A stretch of 64,000 nucleotides of DNA from Syntrophomonas sp. GTDB lineage: Bacteria; Bacillota; Syntrophomonadia; Syntrophomonadales; Syntrophomonadaceae. Position 1 is the stretch's first letter; every line of letters starts with the position of its first letter. A program made the position numbers and the translations under genes. Shown here piece after piece: positions 7,991-16,714 of the stretch. The DNA is taken from the NCBI GenBank assembly GCA_016841245.1, contig JAENZN010000003.1, positions 1 through 64,000 on the forward strand. Direction: 5' to 3'. Below the pieces are notes generated by a model that did no database searches, was not told where the DNA came from, and worked only from the letters and a program-made list of their open reading frames with translations.

Positions 7991-10591
7991 ATGCTCAAAC
8001 TAAACCAGATAACCGATATGGTAGGAGATAAAGGCCTTGAATCTTCGCAGGTTAAAGAATTAAGACAAAAATATGGCATTAACCGAATGACTCCTCCTAT
8101 TAGAGAGTCGATATTGAAACAATACTTAAAGAACTTTGATGATCCGATCATAAAGATACTTATGGTTGCTGTAGTTGTCTCTGCAATAATAGCAGCAATG
8201 CAGGGAACGGGCTTGTTGGATACAATTGCGATTATTTTAGCAGTTATGCTTGCTACCGGTATTTCATTTGTAAATGAATATCGTAGCAGCAAAGAATTTG
8301 ATGTTCTTAATGCGCAACGTGATGAAATGGCCGTGAAACTCATACGCAATGGTCATCCCTGTACTGTGCCTTCCAGGGAGGTTGTGGTAGGAGACCTGGT
8401 AATACTTGAAGCAGGAGATGCCATACCGGCAGATGGATGGCTGCTCTCCTCAGATGATATGCATGTAGATGAATCGGCCTTTACAGGTGAAAGTGAACCG
8501 ATGCTGAAAAAAGTGGCTGACCAGGTTTGCAAGGGGTCTTTTCTTACCGCTGGTAAAGGAAGAGTACTGGTTGGAGGTGTGGGAGATCATACCAAGATGG
8601 GAGCTATTGCGGCATCCCTGGGGATGGACCACAGTATTCCAACTCCGTTGGAGCAGAAACTTGAAGCTTTAGCCCAATTAATAAGCAAGTTCGGTTATGT
8701 TATGGCTATTGGTATTTCTGTTGCACTTTTTATCAAAGGTATGTTTACCGGTGAAGTGACTGGATTTAATATGGATACATTTAGTAATGTACTTAATTAT
8801 TTTATGCTATCTGTAGTAATTATTGTAGTGGCAGTACCCGAAGGCTTACCTATGAGTGTTGCCTTATCACTTTCATTGGCAATGCGGAAGATGACCAAGG
8901 CCAATAGTCTGGTCAGAAAAATGATTGCCTGTGAAACCATAGGTTCTGCAACTACCATATGCACAGATAAAACAGGTACATTGACCAAAAACCAGATGGA
9001 AGTAGTGGAAAGTTCTATTGATAAACTGAAACTACCGGAAAGGATTCCGGAAAGCAGTTCCGAGTGGCTAACCTTAATTGCAGCCATAAACAGTACGGCA
9101 TATCTGGAAGAACGTGATGGTAAAACGCTGGTTATTGGTAATTCCACCGAAGGTGCTCTTTTGCACTGGTTGAAAAATTGCGAAATTGATTATAACACGA
9201 TAAGACAGGATAGCTCTATTGTCAAACAATTTCTTTTTGACGGCACCAGAAAAAGAATGTCTACTATTGTGGAAATTGATGAGCGAAGGTGGATGCTGGT
9301 AAAAGGTGCTCCTGAAATCGTTGCGTCCCTTTGCGATAGTCGAGTAGATCTTTCCGGCACCTATAAACTGGCTGTACGTGCTATGCGTACTTTGGGGTTT
9401 GCTCATCGGGAAATCATCGATGATGATGAGAGTGAATCCAAGCTGACATGGGATGGTTATGTAGGCATAAGAGATCATCTGCGCGAAGATGTTCCTAATT
9501 CGATTCATTACTGCCAGAACGCCGGGATATCTGTGAGAATGGTTACCGGTGATAATCTGGAAACTGCCAAGGCTATTGCTAAAGAATCCGGCATTTTGAA
9601 TGGTGGAATAAGTATGAGCGGGCAGGAGTTTAGAGCATTGTCCGATGAGAAGCTGGAAAAGATTGCGTTTGACATAGAAGTTCTTGCTCGGGCTGAACCT
9701 ATGGACAAATTGAGGCTGGTTCAAGCTTTACAGAAAGATGGACAAGTTGTTGCGGTAACAGGAGATGGAACCAATGATGCACCTGCACTTAAACATGCAG
9801 ATGTTGGCTTGTCTATGGGAAAATCCGGTACCGAGGTGGCTAGAGAAGCCAGCTCCATTATTCTCTTGGATGATTCCTTTCCAACAATAACAAATGCTGT
9901 GTGGTGGGGGAGGGCTTTATATGAAAATATCCAGAGATTTTTGCAATTTCAGCTCACTATAAACTTTGGAGCATGTTTTATTGCCTTTTTAGCCCCGTTG
10001 TTTGGATATCCGTCACCCTTTAACATTATCCAATTACTATGGATAAACTTAATAATGGATACACTGGCTGCTATAGCTCTCTGTTCAGAAGCTCCTCATA
10101 AGGGGTTGCTTAATAGACCACCGATACCGCGTGGTGAAAATATAATTACCCCATATATGTGGCGTTGCATAATAGTAACCGGATTATTTTATATCGCCGT
10201 TGCTCTTATTAATATGAAAACTGCTTTTCTGGGAGGTTCAACTCCGTCTGAACAAAGTACGGTATTTTTCGCCTGGTTTGTTATAGCTCAGATATGGAAT
10301 GGGATAAACTGTCGGGCAGTTAATGGGCAAATGCCTTCTTTTTTCAGCGGAAACCCAACCTTTTTTGGCATAATGGGTATAATTGCCGTAATTCAGATAC
10401 TGATGGTGCAGTTCGGTGGAGATGTGTTTGGAACTGTTCCCCTTTCCCTGGAATTGTGGGGCAGGGTGTTTCTCTATTCGGCTTCAATTTTAGTGATTGG
10501 CTTTTTACTGCGGATTACTGCTCGAAGCCGGGAGATTAATGAACAAGTAAACGAAGCGACAAATGCAGAAAGCAGAAAGCTTAGCGCGTGA
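7991..10591 (+). CDS. P-type (type IIB-like) calcium-translocating ATPase
   Basis: An 866-residue cation pump that exports Ca2+ from the cytosol using ATP. Visible motifs are TGES of the actuator domain (about residue 164), the phosphorylation site CTDKTGTLTKNQ with Asp326, the hinge TGDGTNDAPA, PEGLP in transmembrane helix 4, and NLIMDTLAA in helix 6, the pattern of PMCA-type calcium ATPases. Length is normal for bacterial members without a calmodulin tail. It is embedded between terD genes in the same direction, 98 bases after terD1. Since TerD proteins bind calcium, I infer that the pump sets the calcium level they sense or buffer. TerC, the usual membrane partner, is not in the window. 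Confidence 0.92.
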   Translation: MLKLNQITDMVGDKGLESSQVKELRQKYGINRMTPPIRESILKQYLKNFDDPIIKILMVAVVVSAIIAAMQGTGLLDTIAIILAVMLATGISFVNEYRSSKEFDVLNAQRDEMAVKLIRNGHPCTVPSREVVVGDLVILEAGDAIPADGWLLSSDDMHVDESAFTGESEPMLKKVADQVCKGSFLTAGKGRVLVGGVGDHTKMGAIAASLGMDHSIPTPLEQKLEALAQLISKFGYVMAIGISVALFIKGMFTGEVTGFNMDTFSNVLNYFMLSVVIIVVAVPEGLPMSVALSLSLAMRKMTKANSLVRKMIACETIGSATTICTDKTGTLTKNQMEVVESSIDKLKLPERIPESSSEWLTLIAAINSTAYLEERDGKTLVIGNSTEGALLHWLKNCEIDYNTIRQDSSIVKQFLFDGTRKRMSTIVEIDERRWMLVKGAPEIVASLCDSRVDLSGTYKLAVRAMRTLGFAHREIIDDDESESKLTWDGYVGIRDHLREDVPNSIHYCQNAGISVRMVTGDNLETAKAIAKESGILNGGISMSGQEFRALSDEKLEKIAFDIEVLARAEPMDKLRLVQALQKDGQVVAVTGDGTNDAPALKHADVGLSMGKSGTEVAREASSIILLDDSFPTITNAVWWGRALYENIQRFLQFQLTINFGACFIAFLAPLFGYPSPFNIIQLLWINLIMDTLAAIALCSEAPHKGLLNRPPIPRGENIITPYMWRCIIVTGLFYIAVALINMKTAFLGGSTPSEQSTVFFAWFVIAQIWNGINCRAVNGQMPSFFSGNPTFFGIMGIIAVIQILMVQFGGDVFGTVPLSLELWGRVFLYSASILVIGFLLRITARSREINEQVNEATNAESRKLSA

Positions 10592-10632
10592 GTTCATACC
10601 CTCAAATATCTATTGTGAAAGGATAGTTATGG

Positions 10633-10728
10633 ATGCATAGTAAAAGCCATTCGGGCAGGATTTTTTTAGGCGGAAGCCTTGTCCTTCTAGGGTTAATAAT
10701 GTACATAGCGGCCAAGTTGGGGTCATAA
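10633..10728 (+). CDS. Small membrane peptide, 31 residues
   Basis: A short gene in the 266-base gap between the calcium ATPase and terD2. It has an AAAGGA ribosome binding site about 9 bases before its ATG and encodes one strongly hydrophobic helix (GGSLVLLGLIMYIAAKLG) after a short polar start. It resembles the small single-helix peptides often found beside transporters, but I cannot place it in a family. Context suggests a partner of the pump or of TerD; this is inference. Confidence 0.45.
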   Translation: MHSKSHSGRIFLGGSLVLLGLIMYIAAKLGS

Positions 10729-10857
10729 ATGCTTTAAGCAGTTTATACCCAAAATACAGTTTGAATGCGGATTATAAGTGTATTGTAGAGGAAGTAGAAG
10801 AATTAATTAAGTTTAAAGCTTTTTCTTGAACAGGTATCAATAAGGAGGGATTTTTTA

Positions 10858-11472
10858 ATGTCAGTTACATTACAAAAAGGACAAAAGGTAGATTTGACTA
10901 AAGGCAATAAAGGGCTTAGCACTATAATGGTAGGTCTGGGATGGGATGAAGTCGATAAAGGCAGAAAAAAGGGGTTTGGCCTTTTAGGCGGTTTAGGTGG
11001 TGGCAAGGCAGCCGATATAGATTGTGATGCTTCTGTGCTAATGCTGGATGCAAATTCTAAGTTGAAGGGCAAAAAGAATGTCATATACTTTGGCAATTTA
11101 AAGAGTAGTAATGGTAGTATAAAACATATGGGCGATAATCTTACGGGTGCCGGTGAGGGAGATGATGAACAAATATGGGTTGACGTTAATAAGATACCCG
11201 AAGATGTACATCGTTTAGTGTTTGTGGTTAACATCTATAATTGTAAGAACCGCCGACAGGATTTTGGAATGATTGAGAATGCATTTATCAGGATAGTAAA
11301 CAGTACTTCTAACCAGGAACTGCTTAAATTTAATCTTAGCGATAATTATTCGGGGAAAACAGCCCTTATTGCAGGAGAGGTTTACCGTTATAATGGCGAA
11401 TGGAAATTTGCAGCTATTGGTGAAGGAACGACTGATATATCATTGGATGAAATTGCAAAAAGATATGTTTAG
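10858..11472 (+). CDS. terD: TerD-family protein 2 with glycine-rich insert
   Basis: A 204-residue TerD paralogue. Compared with its two neighbours it has an insert right after GLGWDE, a basic, glycine-rich loop of about 15 residues ([18 protein letters not shown]), before the [10 protein letters not shown] strand. The calcium-binding segment [15 protein letters not shown] is kept. AAGGAGGG precedes the ATG at 10858. It is followed by terD3 after 41 bases. The loop sits next to the calcium-binding face and could change partner or membrane contacts. Such divergent TerD copies are common in ter clusters. Confidence 0.88.
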   Translation: MSVTLQKGQKVDLTKGNKGLSTIMVGLGWDEVDKGRKKGFGLLGGLGGGKAADIDCDASVLMLDANSKLKGKKNVIYFGNLKSSNGSIKHMGDNLTGAGEGDDEQIWVDVNKIPEDVHRLVFVVNIYNCKNRRQDFGMIENAFIRIVNSTSNQELLKFNLSDNYSGKTALIAGEVYRYNGEWKFAAIGEGTTDISLDEIAKRYV

Positions 11473-11513
11473 CTTGTATTTTGAAATTAGTGGTACATAA
11501 AGGAGGTTTTAAA

Positions 11514-12095
11514 ATGGCAGTAAGTTTACAGAAAGGTCAAAAAGTTGATTTGACCAAAACAAATCCCGGTTTAACTACTGTTATGGTTGGACTTGGCTGG
11601 GATACCAATAAATATGACGGGGGTCAAGACTTTGACTTGGATGCATCTGTTTTTTTGTTGGGTGAAAATAGTAAAGTAACCAGTGATGCAGATTTTATTT
11701 TCTATAATAACCTTCAGGGAGGTAACGGTTCGGTAGTTCACATGGGTGATAACCTTACCGGTGAAGGCGAAGGCGACGACGAACAGGTTAAGGTGAATCT
11801 GGTAAATATACCCGCTTCTATCCATAAAGTAAGTTTTACCGTAACTATTCATGATGCTGAATCCAGGGGCCAAAATTTTGGACAAGTATCCAATGCTTTC
11901 ATTAGGATTTTTAATGAAAGTAATAATGAAGAATTAATAAGGTATGATTTAGGGGAAGATTTTAGTATCGAAACTGCGGTAGTAGTTGGGGAACTTTATC
12001 GCCATAATAACGAGTGGAAATTCAACGCTATTGGCAGCGGGTTCCAGGGAGGATTGGCTGCTCTGGGTACAAATTTTGGGGTAAATTTGGGATAA
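11514..12095 (+). CDS. terD: TerD-family calcium-binding stress protein 3
   Basis: A 193-residue TerD protein very close to terD1 (same [19 protein letters not shown] and [13 protein letters not shown] motifs, and the same [12 protein letters not shown] near the C-terminus), pointing to a local duplication. The ATG at 11514 is preceded by AAAGGAGG at good spacing; an in-frame TTG 33 bases earlier is less likely. It is the last gene of the island and is followed 25 bases later by a strong terminator. Confidence 0.92.
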   Translation: MAVSLQKGQKVDLTKTNPGLTTVMVGLGWDTNKYDGGQDFDLDASVFLLGENSKVTSDADFIFYNNLQGGNGSVVHMGDNLTGEGEGDDEQVKVNLVNIPASIHKVSFTVTIHDAESRGQNFGQVSNAFIRIFNESNNEELIRYDLGEDFSIETAVVVGELYRHNNEWKFNAIGSGFQGGLAALGTNFGVNLG

Positions 12096-12120
12096 AATTT
12101 TCAATAGGGTTTGCCCATGG

Positions 12121-12151
12121 AAAAAAGGGAGATATAAGTGCTCCCTTTTTT
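12121..12151. terminator. Rho-independent terminator after terD3
   Basis: Perfect 11-bp stem: AAAAAAGGGAG at 12121-12131 pairs with CTCCCTTTTTT at 12141-12151, with a 9-base loop and a T run on the + strand. The A run on the other side would let it also work leftward. Confidence 0.9.
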
Positions 12152-12159
12152 AGTGTACC

Positions 12160-12408
12160 TCACATGGACGCAATCTAACGGGTGAGTGAGTACATGGCTT
12201 AAGGCAGGGGTATCGGTCATAAGACCGAATCACCCTTGCGGATACAGGCTGAGGAAAGCCGGCGGCAAACCTTTGGTCTAGCGAACAGAAACCATATCAA
12301 GCATATACCTGTGGGTGAGATTGCTAGACAAATCCAAGCCCAATAGCTATATGGAACAGGTACGATATAGGTGGAGGGAAATATTGCATTCTTACACCTA
12401 GGAAGGTC
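12160..12408. other. Non-coding stretch, possible intron or structured RNA remnant
   Basis: About 250 bases with no gene, unlike the AT-rich gaps around it in composition. It contains local hairpins such as TCGGTCATAAGACCGA (12211-12226) and several purine-rich single-stranded-looking blocks. The style resembles domain I of bacterial group II introns, but I cannot align it to a class, find domain V, or find a reverse transcriptase. The recombinase fragment follows directly. Confidence 0.2.
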
Positions 12409-12900
12409 TTATATACGTTCTTGTGAAAGAAAGTTAAAAATGGAAAACTTAAGGTCTTTAGTATACTTAACTTCATTTCTGCATACAAATGGGTACTTCC
12501 CGCCTCCACCAAATGAAACAAGGTCTATGTAGAGATGGAAGACTACTTGGACATAGTCTCCATAAACTAGGACTTTTTCAACATATTGATCGATGAAGGG
12601 CTTGCATTCGGAGATATTTCTGTTAATAACAGCGTCCCAATGATTTGCCAGAACATTCTTACGAGTTTGTTCATCGACGTGTACAGTACTTTGAGAATTT
12701 AGAATCTGCTTGAGTTGGACTTCCAGTCCAGCTTTTTCTTTTTCCGCCTTTTCCAACTCACTCACCAGGGATGGCGAAGAGCAGCCTTGTCGTATTATAC
12801 GGATTATATCAGCTATTTCTTGGCTGATCTGGCCGTTCAAAGCACTGGGTTTAACGGTAATATCACTGTTCTGTTGCTGCAAAAATTTATCTCTTCGATT
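12409..12900 (-). pseudogene. C-terminal fragment of a large serine recombinase
   Basis: The leftward frame encodes about 160 residues typical of the tail of large serine recombinases: a coiled-coil stretch (ELEKAEKEKAGLEVQLKQ), then PFIDQYVEKVLVYGDYVQV. The catalytic and zinc-ribbon domains are absent, and the frame runs into the marR promoter region instead. It is a remnant of an integrative element, not a working enzyme. Confidence 0.6.
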
Positions 12901-12921
12901 TTTTATAAACCTAAAAAAATA

Positions 12922-12957
12922 TTGACAAACATATACAGGTAATGCATTACCTGTATA
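12922..12957 (+). promoter_or_regulatory. marR promoter with 26-bp perfect palindrome
   Basis: TTGACA at 12922-12927 is followed by a perfect palindrome at 12932-12957, with half-site TATACAGGTAATG. The palindrome covers the spacer and the expected -10 region, and the MarR-type gene starts 37 bases further on. MarR proteins bind such palindromes as dimers, so this is probably its own operator. Confidence 0.65.
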
Positions 12958-12994
12958 GCAAGGCACTATCTACAATAATTAAGGTGGTGTTATT

Positions 12995-13282
12995 TTGAAC
13001 CCAAAGAAGACAAACTCAATTCCTGATGAGCCGATGATTTTTGCTTTGCTGCTGATAATTTCAAATAAGATGAACACACTTCTTGATAGGGAATTTAAGG
13101 AATTTGATGTGACAACAAAGCAATGGTTTTTATCCGAAACTATAAAAAGTCTATTTGATACCTCTCCGACTATGAAAGAGTTAGCTAGCGAAATGGGGAG
13201 CTCCCATCAGAATATTAAACAAGTAGCTTTGAAGCTTCAGCAGAAAGGTTTATTGCCGAGAAAACCTAGATTAATAAAATGA
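12995..13282 (+). CDS. Short MarR-type transcriptional regulator
   Basis: A 95-residue protein with the MarR winged-helix core: helix 1 (MIFALLLIISNKMNTLLD), the LTxKQW-like strand VTTKQWF, then a helix-turn-helix TMKELASEMGSSHQNIKQVA. Normal MarR proteins have about 140 residues; this one stops right after the recognition helix and QKGLL, so the wing and the C-terminal dimerisation helices are missing. It may be truncated by a nonsense change, or belong to a short-form family. AAGGTGG precedes the start near 12995, and the palindrome upstream suggests it was once autoregulated. Confidence 0.65.
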   Translation: MNPKKTNSIPDEPMIFALLLIISNKMNTLLDREFKEFDVTTKQWFLSETIKSLFDTSPTMKELASEMGSSHQNIKQVALKLQQKGLLPRKPRLIK

Positions 13283-13709
13283 GGTATTGTTTGAAAAGCT
13301 TGAGTACAGCAGGATTCCATGGGGCATTATTGTATATGTATTATTACTCGTTGTGCAGATTTTCTTTGGAAAAGCAGGTCACTTTGCTTCAGTGCAATAA
13401 GTTGAGGTGTTTCTTCGTAATAATCCCAGTTGGAGTATCTAAGAAACTCCTCTTGTGGTGGCGCATATATAGATTTTCCATTTCTCGCTGCTAACTGGGA
13501 ACATCATATTATTAATAAAGAAATTGTATCAAAAATTATGTATTTAGCCTAATCTCCTCAGCTAGATAGTTAGGAGTTACTCCATAAATGATAGGGAGCA
13601 ATAGTACCCTTTTTGGAAGACTTTTGCTTAGAGCTAACTTTGCCCTGCTGTTGAATATTACGAACAATAATGCCACTATAACAACAGCAAAATAGAAGGG
13701 AGATATGCT
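13283..13709. other. Decayed DNA with a possible small membrane peptide
   Basis: No full gene. Overlapping the marR stop, the frame 13281-13400 can encode about 39 residues with one good transmembrane helix (IPWGIIVYVLLLVVQIFF); a TTG at 13287 could start it, but the ribosome binding site is poor. The rest holds short A/T-rich segments and no recognisable protein. Confidence 0.3.
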
Positions 13710-13781
13710 ATGCCTAGTATTACGCCAATTTCTGATTTGAGGAATTACAACGAAGTTTTACGTAACATAGATGTGGGTTGA
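13710..13781 (+). pseudogene. N-terminal stub of a YefM/Phd-type antitoxin
   Basis: AGAAGGGAG followed by an ATG gives 23 residues, MPSITPISDLRNYNEVLRN..., and then a TGA. This is the very conserved start of Phd/YefM antitoxins (normally about 80-90 residues). The toxin partner and the rest of the antitoxin are not present downstream, so the locus is dead. Confidence 0.65.
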
Positions 13782-14142
13782 CACCCGGAAGTCCAGAAGT
13801 TTGTTTTATGATCGGCAGCAGATATTGAAGAATAGTAGAAAACAAGACCAAACCTATAGCGCGGTTTATAAAATGTTGCTATTGGTTTTCTCTATTTAGA
13901 GTAATAATTGTGGCTTCGAATGATTGTAGCTTCAGAAATAAGGGCTGGTCTCTTCCGATCTTAGCAGAACTAAAATACCTTGAAAAATATGTTATGTTAT
14001 GCTATGTTATGTCATGAAATGCTATGTTATGTAATTTTAAACCATTATAGTATTGGTTTAGCTTCCTTTTAATTAGTTGCGTTATGTTAATAGGATTGGG
14101 GTTGAATAAGCCCTTTCCAGCTTTCAAACGGGGTGTTACATC
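13782..14142. other. Intergenic leader before the first ABC operon
   Basis: No gene seen. It contains the 12-mer CTCTTCCGATCT at 13950-13961, identical to the end of common Illumina adapters, and a tandem TTATG/CTATG repeat at 13989-14033. The promoter of the ABC-radical SAM operon should lie here, but I cannot place it with confidence. Confidence 0.4.
13989..14033. repeat. Imperfect 5-bp tandem repeat (TTATG/CTATG)
   Basis: Nine consecutive five-base units of the type (T/C/G)(T/C/A)ATG in about 45 bases, ending 110 bases before the ABC ATPase start. Such arrays can vary in length by slippage. A role in regulation is only a possibility. Confidence 0.6.
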
Positions 14143-14862
14143 TTGTTTAGTCTACATGATATCGGACTTGACTATGGCCTGCTCAACGTCCTGGACCGTT
14201 TTAATCTGAGCTGCGAAAAACAGCAGTTCGTCTGCCTCTTCGGCCCTTCAGGAGTCGGCAAAACAAGCATTCTAAATATCCTGGCCCGCCTTGTCAAACC
14301 ACAATCAGGCCAGGTTGTCTGTAATAGCAAAAGATTGGCCTATGTCTTTCAGGACCCCAGGTTGGTTCCCTGGCTCAACGTTGAACAAAACCTGCAGCTT
14401 GGGCTGTATGCCTCTGGCCAAAGCGCTAAACAAAGGAGTTCAGCAGCAAACAGACTCCTGCCGGTACTGGGCCTGGATGGTTTTGCCAAATACTATCCCG
14501 GACAATTAAGCGGCGGCATGAAACAAAGGGTTTCGCTCGGCCGTGCTTTTGCTATAAAGCCAGATTTACTCTTGTTGGATGAACCGTTTTCCAGCCTGGA
14601 TGCAGGTATCAAGAATGAAATGCAAGATCTGCTGGCTTCACTGCGACAATTGCATGCGTGTACAACAGTAATGGTTACCCACGACGAAAAGGAGGCGATA
14701 AAGCTAAGCGACCGCGTAGTGGTTCTCAATGGCCGACCGTGTCGAATGGTTATAGACATCTTTCCCGGCCCGCAAAAGGTTACGGACAACCTCTATGCGC
14801 AGGATCTTGCAACGTCATTGCTGACCGCGCTAAATAACAACGATTCCCTGGTAAGTTGCTAA
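14143..14862 (+). CDS. NitT/TauT-type ABC importer, ATPase subunit
   Basis: A 239-residue ATP-binding subunit of the nitrate/sulfonate/taurine type. Walker A is GPSGVGKT (about residues 33-40), the signature is QLSGGMKQR (about 121-129), Walker B is DLLLLDEPF with the switch histidine in VTHDE. The start is a TTG at 14143 without a strong ribosome binding site; no better start is available without losing the first strand. It is the first gene of an operon that continues with the binding lipoprotein, the permease, a methyltransferase and a radical SAM fusion. Sequence alone does not tell the substrate. Confidence 0.9.
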   Translation: MFSLHDIGLDYGLLNVLDRFNLSCEKQQFVCLFGPSGVGKTSILNILARLVKPQSGQVVCNSKRLAYVFQDPRLVPWLNVEQNLQLGLYASGQSAKQRSSAANRLLPVLGLDGFAKYYPGQLSGGMKQRVSLGRAFAIKPDLLLLDEPFSSLDAGIKNEMQDLLASLRQLHACTTVMVTHDEKEAIKLSDRVVVLNGRPCRMVIDIFPGPQKVTDNLYAQDLATSLLTALNNNDSLVSC

Positions 14863-14912
14863 TACTCTAGGAAGCAACCAGGATTTATTCAGGAAACGGA
14901 GGCACATATAAT

Positions 14913-15920
14913 ATGAAAACAAAGGTATTGGCCTTTTTGATCTGTCTGGCCATGCTGCTATGTATGGCAGGATGTTCAAAAACTGACACAACAATAAAAG
15001 ACTCCTCTGAAGAACCGGTAAAACTTTCAGACCTAAAACTTGCGTTAGGAACCGCACCCGGCCCACCTACCTACCCACTGGCATATATGGCTGAGCAGAA
15101 CAGCAACTTAACCCTTAAACCCTGGCAAAGTGGAGATCAGCTTCTAGCCATGCTGAGCTCCAAAGAAGTGCAGATCAGCAGTTGTCCTGTTACCACCGCC
15201 CTGATTGCTTACAATAAGGGTTTAGGCGTGCAGGTTCTGGATGTCGCGGTATGGGGGATGCTCTATGTTATGACCACGGAATCGGATGTGAAGTCCCTGC
15301 AGGATCTTAAAGGAAAAGAAGTCGTGGTATCCGGGCAAGGCGGCCTTCACGACCTGATATTCCTGCATCTTTTGAAAATGAACAATATTGATCCCCAGAA
15401 AGACCTTACCCTTACATACCTTGATATGTCCCAGGCGTCTGCCATGCTGGCCAGCGGACGGATCAAATATGCCGTACTTAATGAGCCCAATTCCAGTGTC
15501 GCGGCTCTAAATGCCAAGAAGAACGGGCTCAATCTAAACCGGGTGCTGGATCTGACCGATGAATGGCATAAACTGCCCGGACAAGAGAATGTCCGCCTGC
15601 CCATGGGTACTATCGTAATTGTTAACGGTACAAATGTGACAGATGAACAAATCGACGTCTTCGAAAAAGGCTTTGTTGAAGCAGCGGAATGGGTAAATTC
15701 GCATCCTGACGAAATCGGTCCTATGGTTGAAAAATATGTTCCCTGGATGAAGGCACAAGCGGTTACCGAATCTATAAAATATGCTCGTTTGCAGCCCAAT
15801 CATGCCGCTGACTGCCAGGCTGAAGTTGAGGCATTCTTCCAAGAATTGAGCAAAGACACCGATCCTAAAGCTTTTGGAGGCAAAATGCCTGATGACGGAT
15901 TCTATTACCAGGCTCAATAA
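14913..15920 (+). CDS. ABC importer solute-binding lipoprotein (NMT1/SsuA-like)
   Basis: A 335-residue extracellular binding protein held by a lipid anchor. The signal peptide ends in the lipobox LLCMAGC, with the acylated Cys at residue 21. The body has the NMT1/SsuA fold pattern: VKLSDLKLALGTAPGPPTYPLAYM, then KSLQDLKGKEVVVSGQGG and the second-lobe SGRIKYAVLNEP. Substrates of this class include sulfonates, nitrate and pyrimidine precursors; in this operon a cofactor-related compound is possible, but that is inference. The permease gene begins inside its 3' end. Confidence 0.88.
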   Translation: MKTKVLAFLICLAMLLCMAGCSKTDTTIKDSSEEPVKLSDLKLALGTAPGPPTYPLAYMAEQNSNLTLKPWQSGDQLLAMLSSKEVQISSCPVTTALIAYNKGLGVQVLDVAVWGMLYVMTTESDVKSLQDLKGKEVVVSGQGGLHDLIFLHLLKMNNIDPQKDLTLTYLDMSQASAMLASGRIKYAVLNEPNSSVAALNAKKNGLNLNRVLDLTDEWHKLPGQENVRLPMGTIVIVNGTNVTDEQIDVFEKGFVEAAEWVNSHPDEIGPMVEKYVPWMKAQAVTESIKYARLQPNHAADCQAEVEAFFQELSKDTDPKAFGGKMPDDGFYYQAQ

Positions 15921-16665
15921 GCATTATTACTATGGGTTCGGCATCCTGCTGCTGTTGATGCTCTGGCAGTTGCTGTCGGAGCAGTACCCTCAGGTGCTGG
16001 TCCCGTCTCCATATGAAACCTGGCAAGGCCTGGTTAATATATGGACAAGTGGCGTGCTGACCGACAATCTCGGAATCAGTTTCAAACGACAGTTATTAGG
16101 CATGAGCCTGGGCCTGATGATGGGCCTAACCACTGGTATGCTGTCGGGTTGGTTTACCAGGCTGGAACTGCTAATGCAGCCTCTGGTCAGTCTCTTGCTG
16201 GCCATGCCGCCGATAATTTTGGCTGTTATGGCAATGATCTGGTTTGGTATGGGTACGCAGATGACGATATTCCTGGTGGCACTGCTGGTTTTCCCGGTTA
16301 TGCACACCAATACCGTTGAGGGCTTCAAATCTATCGATCCTTCATTAATCCAAATGAGCAAGGTTTATCGTTTGCCTCTACCTCTGGCTATAAGCAAAAT
16401 ATACATCCCGGGCATGCTCCATAGCCTGATAGCAGGGTTCTCAATGGGTGTGGCATCCTCCATTCGCCTTACCGTAATGGCAGAATTGTTGGGAGCCCGG
16501 GAAGGCATGGGACAGCAGATAGCGATTTCCCGATCCTACATGGAGACCGAGCAACTGTTTGCCTGGGTACTCGTACTGCTTGTTATTCTGGCCAGCCTGG
16601 AATTCGTGTTGATCCGGCCTCTGCACCGCTGGTCCACCCGCGGGATGACCGATACCGGGTCTTGA
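15892..16665 (+). CDS. ABC importer permease (SsuC/TauC-like)
   Basis: About 257 residues with roughly six transmembrane helices and the BPD_transp_1 coupling region (AMSKVYRLPLP-like segment around SKVYRLPLPLAISKIYIPG). The ATG at 15892 is chosen because GGAGG lies at 15876-15880; an in-frame TTG at 15874 lies within that site. The gene overlaps the lipoprotein gene by 29 bases, so the two are translationally coupled. Confidence 0.88.
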   Translation: MTDSITRLNKHYYYGFGILLLLMLWQLLSEQYPQVLVPSPYETWQGLVNIWTSGVLTDNLGISFKRQLLGMSLGLMMGLTTGMLSGWFTRLELLMQPLVSLLLAMPPIILAVMAMIWFGMGTQMTIFLVALLVFPVMHTNTVEGFKSIDPSLIQMSKVYRLPLPLAISKIYIPGMLHSLIAGFSMGVASSIRLTVMAELLGAREGMGQQIAISRSYMETEQLFAWVLVLLVILASLEFVLIRPLHRWSTRGMTDTGS

Positions 16666-16714
16666 TGGCTCCACGTTTAAATCAAGTCCATTTTCAAGAC
16701 GGAGGGTAAAAGCT

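Noticed and set aside
9074-9724. Long leftward frame of 216 codons inside the calcium ATPase gene
   Set aside because: It lies wholly opposite a well-conserved P-type ATPase domain and has no motif of its own.
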